36,391 bases of DNA from Elusimicrobiaceae bacterium (GTDB lineage Bacteria; Elusimicrobiota; Elusimicrobia; Elusimicrobiales; Elusimicrobiaceae). The notes beneath the pieces are model-generated. The model did no database searches and had not been told where the DNA came from. It saw nothing but the letters and a program-made list of their open reading frames with translations. Made by a program: the position numbers and the translations under genes. The stretch covers positions 1-36,391 of the forward strand of contig JAFVWP010000112.1 of assembly GCA_017501565.1 (NCBI GenBank), written 5' to 3'. Shown piece after piece: positions 29,852 to 36,391 of this stretch (its first letter is position 1; each line of letters starts with the position of its first letter).

Positions 29852-31153
29852 TTAAAAGCTATACGGACAAATATGCGGTTTCTCCATACACACATAAACA
29901 ACCGCATGGGGAAAAAGCTTTTTAAGTTGCGGAACCAAAAGTTCATACACCTTTTTGCGCAACTCATGATGATAGCGCATTTTTCCGTCAAACTCCAGCA
30001 AAAATTCGCCGTCTAAAATATAGTTCTGCGGAAAACGATTTTCCACCACTTTCTTCAGCTCCCGCGAAAAACGCAAAAGCCCCACGCTGATCCAGGCCAC
30101 TTCGTCAACAGGCACGTTGGCGGCCATTTGTTCAAAGGTTTGCAGATAGGCCTGTTCCCAGCCGCCAAAAGGCACGACCGGGTCAAAGTGATAGCCGATG
30201 CGGTAGCCCGCCTGCGCCACTTGGCGCGAAGCCGCCAAGCGCTGCTCCAACGAAGGGGTAAAATGCTCCACTTCTGCGATAAATTTAGGCGCATTGACCG
30301 ACCAACTGACCACCACATTTTCCGCCCCGCCGGCCTTCAATAAGCCGTCAATACAAGTGCTTTTGGTTTTAAATTCAAATTGCAGATGGGGCCGTTGGCG
30401 GAAGAAAGGCACCAACGCTTGGCTATATTGGGTTAAGTCATCAAATACCAAAGAATCGGTAAACTCCCCACTGCCGATGCGCACGCGGTCAAAAGGCCCT
30501 TTTCTAAAAGTAGCGCCATCTATTTTGTCCAAAAAGTCCTGTACGTTGGCCGGCAGTAGTACGGCATGTTGGTTTTGGTATTGTTGCAAAAAGCAATACT
30601 CGCACTCAAAGCAACAACCAAAACCTAAATTTATCAGGTTATATCCGCACCCGGCATTCCCGGCAGAGCATGGGCAAGGCTTTAAAAAATCATACTTTTC
30701 TTGATGAATTAACAGGGTTTCCGTACGGCGGGAAAAATTGTCTGAGCCCACTTTTTGCCGTCCGTCCCACCGGTGGAAAGCCGCCCGGGGGAACATTTCT
30801 TTGGCACGCAAAGCTAAAGGAGTTTGGCTGACGCTATCTTCTATATAAATATTTTTCGGGTAGAAATCCCTGGGGGTTAAATCGGCCCGCAAACTTTCGT
30901 CCAGCTCCAATTTGGGCAAATAAAAAGCACTTTTGGCAACGTGGGCAAAAGTATGGGGATAGCGTTTTTTAAGCAAAATATTTTTGGCCCTTTCAAAAGT
31001 TAAATTCTTTTCCAAAGGCAAAATTTGCTCCAAATCCTGTGTATGGGTTTTGGCAAGCTCATACATCAAGCGTAACAATTCGCGCTGTTTATTAATCCCC
31101 AAACCGGGCAAACATTGTTGCAGATGTTGGGTAATGGCTTCTATATTAACCAT
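29852..31153 (-). CDS. Spore photoproduct lyase-family radical SAM protein
   Basis: 433 residues from the ATG at 31153 (AAGGAG upstream); a longer start inside the preceding gene is rejected. The radical SAM cluster motif is C180-x3-C184-x2-C187 (GCCFECEYCFLQQY), the C-x3-C-x2-C spacing of SplB-type enzymes. Further family features: RVRIGSGEFTDSLVFDDLT, FEFKTKST, VVSWSVNAP, and GYHFDPVVPFGGW for SAM binding. Extra cysteines precede the motif (CPCSAGNAGC, 160-169). Classical members split thymine dimers in spores; this organism has no sign of sporulation, and the function of non-spore homologues is unsettled. The start overlaps the aldo/keto reductase stop by 8 bp, implying translational coupling. 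Confidence 0.9.
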   Translation of the reverse strand: MVNIEAITQHLQQCLPGLGINKQRELLRLMYELAKTHTQDLEQILPLEKNLTFERAKNILLKKRYPHTFAHVAKSAFYLPKLELDESLRADLTPRDFYPKNIYIEDSVSQTPLALRAKEMFPRAAFHRWDGRQKVGSDNFSRRTETLLIHQEKYDFLKPCPCSAGNAGCGYNLINLGFGCCFECEYCFLQQYQNQHAVLLPANVQDFLDKIDGATFRKGPFDRVRIGSGEFTDSLVFDDLTQYSQALVPFFRQRPHLQFEFKTKSTCIDGLLKAGGAENVVVSWSVNAPKFIAEVEHFTPSLEQRLAASRQVAQAGYRIGYHFDPVVPFGGWEQAYLQTFEQMAANVPVDEVAWISVGLLRFSRELKKVVENRFPQNYILDGEFLLEFDGKMRYHHELRKKVYELLVPQLKKLFPHAVVYVCMEKPHICPYSF

Positions 31154-32069
31154 AAAGTAAAAACTCCTTTTCTTGGGGGGTAAACGTAACGGACAGAGCC
31201 GATATATTTTGCCGCAATTGACAAGCATTTCTGGCCCCGACCAGCACCGCGCCCACCTTCTCTTGCGTTAAAGCCCAAGCCAATGCCACCGCAGACGGAG
31301 CCACCCCTTGTTGGGCGGCCACTTGCGCCACCCGCGCGGCCGTTTGTTGGGCAATGCTAAATTCCGGCCCATAATAATATTTATAAAAATACCTTCTGGC
31401 ATCACAGCGGCGAAAATTAGGCACCTGGCGGTATTTGGCACTTAAAATACCACCTTCCAAAACACCATAGGCAATAAAAGAAATATTCTGCTCTGCGCAA
31501 AAAGAAAGCTCTTCTTGTTGATGCGGGCGCAACAACGAAAGGGGATTTTGCAGACTTTCCACCGCCATCAGTCGGCTGATTTTTTTCAGTAAATCAAGTG
31601 AAAAATTACAGACACCGACGGCCCTTATTTTGCCTTGTTCTTTTAGCTTAAGCAAAGCTTCAGCCGCTACTTCTAAAGGTACTTTCGGGTCCGGCCAATG
31701 GATTTGATACAAATCTATATAATCGGTTTGCAGATGCTGCAAAGATTGTTCGCATTGGGCGATGATGCTTTGCGCGCGCAAATCATGGTCCGGGCGGCCG
31801 CCGTTTCGGCTGATACCGCATTTGGTGGCGAGCAAAACTTGTTGGCGGTGTTTTTTCAGTTGCTCGCCTAAAAACTTTTCCGCCGCACCCCAGCCGTAAA
31901 TGGGAGAAGTATCTATCAGTTCTATGCCGTTTTCCAAAGCAAAGGCTAATACTTCTTGAAAATCCCGGGCGGGGGTTTCCCCCCAATCGCTCCCGCCGCC
32001 CAAAGCCCACGTGCCCAACCCTAAACGGCAGACATTTTTAACAGACTTCGGGCAAAGCGGAGCACACAT
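31146..32069 (-). CDS. Aldo/keto reductase
   Basis: 307 residues. The catalytic tetrad is complete: D53 and Y58 (LIDTSPIYGWG), K83 (ATKCG) and H124 (YQIHWPDP). The N-terminal GLGTWALGG and C-terminal ALAWALTQEKVGAVLVGARN fit an NADPH-dependent TIM-barrel AKR of the YghZ/Tas-like broad group. It reduces an aldehyde or ketone, or works in reverse; the substrate is unknown. Unusually cysteine-rich at the N-terminus (MCAPLCPKSVKNVCRLG). The ribosome binding site is weak (AGGCGA about 14 bases from the ATG). It sits 12 bp behind ybaB and overlaps the radical SAM gene. Confidence 0.93.
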   Translation of the reverse strand: MCAPLCPKSVKNVCRLGLGTWALGGGSDWGETPARDFQEVLAFALENGIELIDTSPIYGWGAAEKFLGEQLKKHRQQVLLATKCGISRNGGRPDHDLRAQSIIAQCEQSLQHLQTDYIDLYQIHWPDPKVPLEVAAEALLKLKEQGKIRAVGVCNFSLDLLKKISRLMAVESLQNPLSLLRPHQQEELSFCAEQNISFIAYGVLEGGILSAKYRQVPNFRRCDARRYFYKYYYGPEFSIAQQTAARVAQVAAQQGVAPSAVALAWALTQEKVGAVLVGARNACQLRQNISALSVTFTPQEKEFLLYG

Positions 32070-32081
32070 ACAAAAATTCGC

Positions 32082-32381
32082 CTAAGCGTTAGGCATACCG
32101 CCGGCCATAGAGCCCATTGCTTGGGCTGCTAAGGCTTGGCTGTCGCGCACGGCTTTGTTGATGACAGATTTCAATTCTTCGCCCAATTGTTCTTGGTTAA
32201 AGCTTTGCATATTTTCATTTACTTTTACTTCTTTTACTTCTTGAGAGCCGGAAATGGTTACTTCAAATACATGATTAGGGCTTTCTACTTTAATTACCAT
32301 ATTATCCAAGCGTTTTTTAATTTCTTGGATTTGGTTTTTTAAATTCCATAAATCTTTTAATTGTCCTAACTTGTTAAACAT
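32082..32381 (-). CDS. ybaB: YbaB/EbfC-family nucleoid-associated protein
   Basis: 99 residues. The N-terminal helix LGQLKDLWNLKNQIQEIKKR is followed by beta strands (FEVTISGSQEVKEVKVNENM), the C-terminal helix EELKSVINKAVRDSQALAAQ, and a Met/Gly-rich tail AMGSMAGGMPNA, as the family shows. The dimer binds DNA and bends or bridges it. In many bacteria ybaB lies with dnaX and recR; here it lies behind an AddA-like helicase-nuclease instead, still a recombination setting. Very strong GGAGGAG ribosome binding site. Confidence 0.93.
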   Translation of the reverse strand: MFNKLGQLKDLWNLKNQIQEIKKRLDNMVIKVESPNHVFEVTISGSQEVKEVKVNENMQSFNQEQLGEELKSVINKAVRDSQALAAQAMGSMAGGMPNA

Positions 32382-32420
32382 ACGTCTCCTCCTAAATATC
32401 TTTCTTAAATTTTACCAATT

Positions 32421-35400
32421 TTAGAGCACTGCCATTTGCTGGGTACGCAAAAAGACAATGCCTGCCTTTATTTCCGTTTGCGGGTACAGCTGTTGCACCG
32501 CCTGTCTGTAAGCATTTATCTGTGGCACATATTTCTGGGCTTGGCGGGCTTCTTCGCCTAAAGAAATCATGTCCGTTTTGTAATCCACCACCCACAAGGT
32601 CCCTTTTTCATCTTGCAACAACAGGTCTATCACGCCGTTTATAAGGCCGTCTTGCGTCTGGTGAGTAAAGGGCATTTCCACCCCCAAAGTTTGCATACGG
32701 CGCAGTTTGGCAAACAAGGCAGAGTTTTGATAAAGTTGCAAAAGTTCTCCTGCTTTGTCTCTGTATTTTTCCTTTTCACCGCGGCAGACACAATCCAAGG
32801 CTTGCTCCAACCCTTGTTGCGGCAGTTGCCAAAAGCGGGCTAAAGCGCGGTGCAGCAAAGTACCCGCTTCCATCGCTTCCAGATGAGCGTTGTCCGTCAC
32901 GGCATACGCTATGGACGGAGTTTTGGCTTTCTGCTGTTGCAAGGCAGATTCATAGGTGTTTTTGCGCTCAGCCAAGCATTCTTTCCACGCTGTAAATGAA
33001 GGCAGATCTTCTTCTTGTAAGCCGGAAGAAGACGTCCTATACAAAAATTCTGCCGGTTTAATATAAGGCTCGTAGCGCAACGCAAGGCCGCCTTCGCCCC
33101 CGAGATGCTCTTTTTGCTCTTCGGCAACAGCAAAACGGCCCGCGGCGGCAAACATGGCGGCAAAGGTTTTTTCTTCGCTGGATTCATTACCGAATACCAA
33201 GAGCTTTTCCCGCGCACGCGTGATGGCGACATACAAAAGACGTACATCTTCGCAACGCTCATGTTCGCGTTGTTCTTCTTCCAACCAAGCCATATTCATA
33301 TCGGCATATTTTCCGATGCGTAACCCGTTCAACTGATAACGCCACGAATACAAATGTTCGGGTCTTTTATCGGGGTTCATACTCTCTACTTTAGAAATAT
33401 CCACCAACATCACGACCGGAAATTCCAGCCCTTTGGATTTGTGTATGGTCAACAAATTAACGGCGTTTAAGGTTTCCCCTTCCGGTAAGGCAGTCAAACG
33501 GCTGAGTTCTTCTTCCATTAATTTTTCTACTCCGGCCAAAAACTGACCCAATGTGGCCGGTCTTTGTAAGGAATAACTTTCTGCCAAAGGTACTAATTTT
33601 TCCAAGGTGGAAATGCTTCTTTCCCCGTCGTAGGCCATGGCACAGCTTTCTCTTAAAAAGCTCTCTTGTAATAAAGCGCGCAACAACCGGCGCAAAGGCT
33701 GCCGTCCGACCCGAAGCGCAAAACTGCGCAACCATGCAAATAAGCGTTCTTGATGCGGATAAATGCCGGTTTTCTTAAAATCTAAAGTATCGGCCCGACT
33801 TGCTTGGTAAATCTCTTCGTCCGTCATACCGCCCCAAGGGCTGCGCATCACCCCTACCAAAGCAATGCGGTCTTGCGGATTATCCAATACGCGCAAAATA
33901 TTTAAAAAATCGTGGATTTCCTGACGCTTGTAAAAGTCTTTGTCTTCCCCCACCAAAAAGGGAATACCGCTACGGCGCAGAGCATCGGTATAATAATGCA
34001 GTTGTGTACCGGCCCGGGAAAGAATGGCAATATCTTTGTACTGCAATTTTTGCCCGTTTCGCAAAGTCATTTTTCCTACGTTTTGCGCTATCCATTGAGC
34101 CGCCCGGTGGGCTTGGTTTTGACGATAAGTTTCAGCATTGGCTTGTGCATCAACGCCAATCAAGTGCATCTCTGCGGCACCGCGGAGCTCTTTTTTATCC
34201 GTAAAAATCGGTTCATACGGCGGTTGAAAGGCGGGTTTTTCTTTCATCACGACAGAGCAGACATCATTGGCCAAGGCAATAATTTCGCGTTCGCTGCGGA
34301 AATTTTGGCGCAGATAGGCCTTTTCGCCGCCTTGTCTTAATATCAAATCCGTAAACATTTCATAAGCGGTAATATCCGCTCCGCGAAAACGATAAATGGA
34401 TTGTTTCGGGTCTCCCACCACGAACAACTTGCCGGGTTGAAGGTTTACCTGTTCCCAAGACAGCGCCGTAGTGCCGGGTTTCTCTGCCAATAAAAGCAAA
34501 AGTTCCCCTTGCACAGGGTCCGTATCCTGAAATTCATCAATAAAGAAAATATCGTACTTATCTTGAACGCATTTACGCACGTGGATATTGTTTTTTAACA
34601 AATCACGCGTTTTGACAATCAAGTCATCAAAACTCAATATCCCTTCTGCCGCATATCTCGCACGCACTTCTTGCACGAAGCCTTCTAATAAAGCATAAAT
34701 TTTCAAAATACGTTCTTGAATATGCGGTTGCACTTGCGTAGCCAGCGCACACAAGGCCTTGGCTTGGCTAAAGGCTTCTTTCTCCCACCCCGCGGGAGCG
34801 TCAGTGATTTTGATGCTTTCCTGAGCCGGAGCCACTTGGCGGGTACGCAACCATTGTGCCGCTTGCTCAAATCGTTCTGCCGCTTGTTCCAAAGCTCTCT
34901 CTATCACGCGCATTTTTTTCTTTTTTTCATCTAAAAAAGCGGTGCTCATATAGCTGGCTTCCCGGGCGCGTTCTTCAAAAATTTCTATCAGTTTATCTTT
35001 TTGGGCAAAAAAATCGTACTTTCCTATTTTTCCGCTACACAGCACGCGGGCACACGCGCCCAATTGCCCCAAGTCCACTAAAGCCAAAATCTCTTTCCAC
35101 TCTTGCGGACGCGGAGCATTTTCCCCCAATTCTTTATCTAAAAAATGATTCCATTGGGTTTCAAAAATAGCATTTCCGCGCGGGCCCTTGTCTATCTCCG
35201 CATTCGGAGTCAAGCCCGCTTCTAAAGGGTAAGCCCTTAAAATATCGGCACAAAAGCTGTGAATGGTACCGATAGCACTGCGGTCCAATTGACTCAGGGC
35301 CGATTCGGCGCGGGAGACAATATCTTCGGTAGAAATATGAAAATGCTCTTTTAAATCTTTCAACGTAGGGTCTGATTTTTCTTCTCGGACAGCCCGCAAA

Positions 35401-35624
35401 ACCGCCTGCAACTTGGTAATTAAACGGGTCTTGATTTCGGCGCCGGCTTTTTCGGTAAAGGTCAAAGCCACCAGACGCGTAGCCGGTATGCCTTGGGCCA
35501 AAAGAGCAAAACAAATCCGGTCAATCAAAGAAGTGGTTTTCCCCGTACCGGCCCCGGCTTCCACCACCATATTAACCCCCAAAAGGGTACGCGCCCGAAA
35601 GCGGTCTTCTTTTAAATCGTTCAT
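32421..35624 (-). CDS. addA: AddA/RecB-like UvrD-family helicase-nuclease
   Basis: 1067 residues. Superfamily 1A helicase motifs: Walker A EAGAGTGKTT (about 22-31), TFTEKAGAEIKTRL, Walker B and following FFIDEFQDTDPVQGE (about 365), VVGDPKQSIYRFRGAD, LRQNFRSE, NLLTIHKSKGLEFPVVML, and LLYVAITRAREKLLVF. The C-terminal PD-(D/E)XK nuclease has GVIDLLLQ and WVVDYKTD (about 1000-1020). AddAB-type complexes unwind and trim broken DNA ends for RecA. Its ATG overlaps the stop of the upstream nuclease gene (ATGA), the arrangement expected for addB-addA. Compared with Bacillus AddA (about 1230 residues) it is short. The symbol is by family and context, not proven. Confidence 0.9.
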   Translation of the reverse strand: MNDLKEDRFRARTLLGVNMVVEAGAGTGKTTSLIDRICFALLAQGIPATRLVALTFTEKAGAEIKTRLITKLQAVLRAVREEKSDPTLKDLKEHFHISTEDIVSRAESALSQLDRSAIGTIHSFCADILRAYPLEAGLTPNAEIDKGPRGNAIFETQWNHFLDKELGENAPRPQEWKEILALVDLGQLGACARVLCSGKIGKYDFFAQKDKLIEIFEERAREASYMSTAFLDEKKKKMRVIERALEQAAERFEQAAQWLRTRQVAPAQESIKITDAPAGWEKEAFSQAKALCALATQVQPHIQERILKIYALLEGFVQEVRARYAAEGILSFDDLIVKTRDLLKNNIHVRKCVQDKYDIFFIDEFQDTDPVQGELLLLLAEKPGTTALSWEQVNLQPGKLFVVGDPKQSIYRFRGADITAYEMFTDLILRQGGEKAYLRQNFRSEREIIALANDVCSVVMKEKPAFQPPYEPIFTDKKELRGAAEMHLIGVDAQANAETYRQNQAHRAAQWIAQNVGKMTLRNGQKLQYKDIAILSRAGTQLHYYTDALRRSGIPFLVGEDKDFYKRQEIHDFLNILRVLDNPQDRIALVGVMRSPWGGMTDEEIYQASRADTLDFKKTGIYPHQERLFAWLRSFALRVGRQPLRRLLRALLQESFLRESCAMAYDGERSISTLEKLVPLAESYSLQRPATLGQFLAGVEKLMEEELSRLTALPEGETLNAVNLLTIHKSKGLEFPVVMLVDISKVESMNPDKRPEHLYSWRYQLNGLRIGKYADMNMAWLEEEQREHERCEDVRLLYVAITRAREKLLVFGNESSEEKTFAAMFAAAGRFAVAEEQKEHLGGEGGLALRYEPYIKPAEFLYRTSSSGLQEEDLPSFTAWKECLAERKNTYESALQQQKAKTPSIAYAVTDNAHLEAMEAGTLLHRALARFWQLPQQGLEQALDCVCRGEKEKYRDKAGELLQLYQNSALFAKLRRMQTLGVEMPFTHQTQDGLINGVIDLLLQDEKGTLWVVDYKTDMISLGEEARQAQKYVPQINAYRQAVQQLYPQTEIKAGIVFLRTQQMAVL

Positions 35625-36391
35625 TGTTTACTCTCCTCTAACTTGTGAAAATCCGCTTCGTTTCGCACGCGTATAAACGTACGGAAAGAATCTTTACGGC
35701 AAATAGCCGTGTAAGGACAATACTGACAAAAATCCGACGGATTGATAAAGAAATGTCCTTTTTTTAAAAAACTCATCAATAAGGCCAAAAAGTCATTTAC
35801 TCTCGGACGAAGAGTCAAGAAAGCGTCCGGACTTAACTCCTGTCGGGCGTAAATCTTGTTTCCGTCTTTGATGTTTAACAAGGCCGCTCCGTCCGGCAGA
35901 CAGCCCCGCATTTTGGGGTCGTCCTGGGCCAAAATTAAGTAAATAAACGGCTGCAAAATGACCCTTTTAAACATTTCCACCGCCAAATCTTTACCGCCGT
36001 GTTTGCTGGATTTATAATCCAACACCCGAAATGTTTTGGACTTGACGTCTAAGTCTATGCGGTCTATGATTCCCTTTAATTTTATTTTTAACTGCGGGTT
36101 TATTTCATAGTTTTTTTCAAATTCTGTCTCAAAAATACTCGGAATAAAATTTTCCAATTTTTTAGCATCTTTTGTAACAAATTCGGCTAAACTTTCTTTC
36201 AAATCCTGTAAAATCATGTCCCAAATAACAGGATAAATGCCAAAAGACTGATAACTTTTGGGTTGGTAATACTTGTCCACGCTGGCCAATACGCGCTCTT
36301 GCAAGGCGCTTTCAAACAATTGTCCGCTTAGGCCGTCTTTATATAAACGCTCATAATAATCCATCAAAATAGCATGATAAGCGTTTCCGCG
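35621..36391 (-). CDS. addB: AddB-like PD-(D/E)XK nuclease, C-terminal part (5' end outside window)
   Basis: The frame is open to the right edge, with RGNAYHAIL in frame before the first Met-like codon. That matches the nuclease-domain entry motif (G-x-x-x-H), so the gene is cut by the window and its helicase-like part is missing. Nuclease residues: GIIDRIDLD (about 118-126 from the TTG codon at 36367) and RVLDYKSSK for the D and D-x-K positions. Near the end, CQYCPYTAICR gives C-x2-C-x5-C, three cysteines of the iron-sulfur cluster known from AddB; the fourth usually lies before the nuclease domain and would be outside the window. It overlaps addA by 4 bp, so the two are translationally coupled. 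Confidence 0.85.
   Translation of the reverse strand, partial: RGNAYHAILMDYYERLYKDGLSGQLFESALQERVLASVDKYYQPKSYQSFGIYPVIWDMILQDLKESLAEFVTKDAKKLENFIPSIFETEFEKNYEINPQLKIKLKGIIDRIDLDVKSKTFRVLDYKSSKHGGKDLAVEMFKRVILQPFIYLILAQDDPKMRGCLPDGAALLNIKDGNKIYARQELSPDAFLTLRPRVNDFLALLMSFLKKGHFFINPSDFCQYCPYTAICRKDSFRTFIRVRNEADFHKLEESKQ

Noticed and set aside
1-36391. CRISPR arrays, prophage genes, toxin-antitoxin pairs or complete insertion sequences
   Set aside because: No regularly spaced repeats, integrase, capsid or intact transposase was seen on either strand.

Overview
The window reads as chromosomal DNA of a Gram-negative (diderm) bacterium. It encodes lipoproteins with lipoboxes, a predicted outer-membrane beta-barrel, a periplasmic amidase, an M23 endopeptidase with a bactofilin, and type IV pilin machinery. 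Base composition is moderate, with an AT-rich patch at about 21.6-23.6 kb. The single GspG-like pseudopilin with its prepilin peptidase, the many peptidases and the compact layout suggest a host-associated Elusimicrobiota-like fermenter. That taxonomic guess is inference; no marker gene here settles it.

Layout. 1-5.5 kb: the end of a GNAT acetyltransferase, an unknown membrane protein, an M29 aminopeptidase, a ZIP zinc transporter, a Pif1-like helicase and an iron-sulfur flavoprotein-like reductase. 5.5-6.8 kb: tRNA-Ser(GGA), a beta-barrel protein and a small membrane protein. 6.9-13.2 kb: valS with two exported peptidase-T-like enzymes and rdgB. 13.2-16.5 kb (minus): an operon of Nif3-like protein, M20 peptidase, pseudopilin and prepilin peptidase. 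16.5-21.4 kb (plus): an envelope and cell-shape cluster of amidase, M23 peptidase, bactofilin, a PpiD-like chaperone without a PPIase domain, and a PfkB kinase. 21.5 kb: tRNA-Leu(CAA). 21.6-24.4 kb: an AT-rich accessory block with three small lipoproteins, a highly structured non-coding stretch, an orphan HTH protein and a small membrane protein. 24.4-29.8 kb: an ankyrin protein, a DMT exporter, a thioredoxin-like lipoprotein and a giant DUF2339 membrane protein. 29.8-36.4 kb (minus): one long operon of an AddB-like nuclease (cut by the window edge), AddA-like helicase-nuclease, YbaB, an aldo/keto reductase and a spore-photolyase-family radical SAM protein.

The most interesting element is a minus-strand transcription unit at about 23255 to 23004. 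It has a near-consensus sigma-70 promoter, several perfect stems including a 14-bp hairpin, and two 10-bp stems in pseudoknot order. The second of these stems is a Rho-independent terminator with a 29-nt loop. It lies just upstream of the lipoprotein operon, so it could be a stand-alone small RNA or an attenuating leader. I recognise no known RNA family in it.

Two wider patterns also stand out. Several genes have an extended -10 box (TGnTAnnAT type) placed so that transcription should start at or within a few bases of the ATG, which predicts leaderless mRNAs. In two divergent intergenic regions the opposing -10 boxes overlap. Most convergent gene pairs share one symmetrical hairpin terminator flanked by A and T runs.
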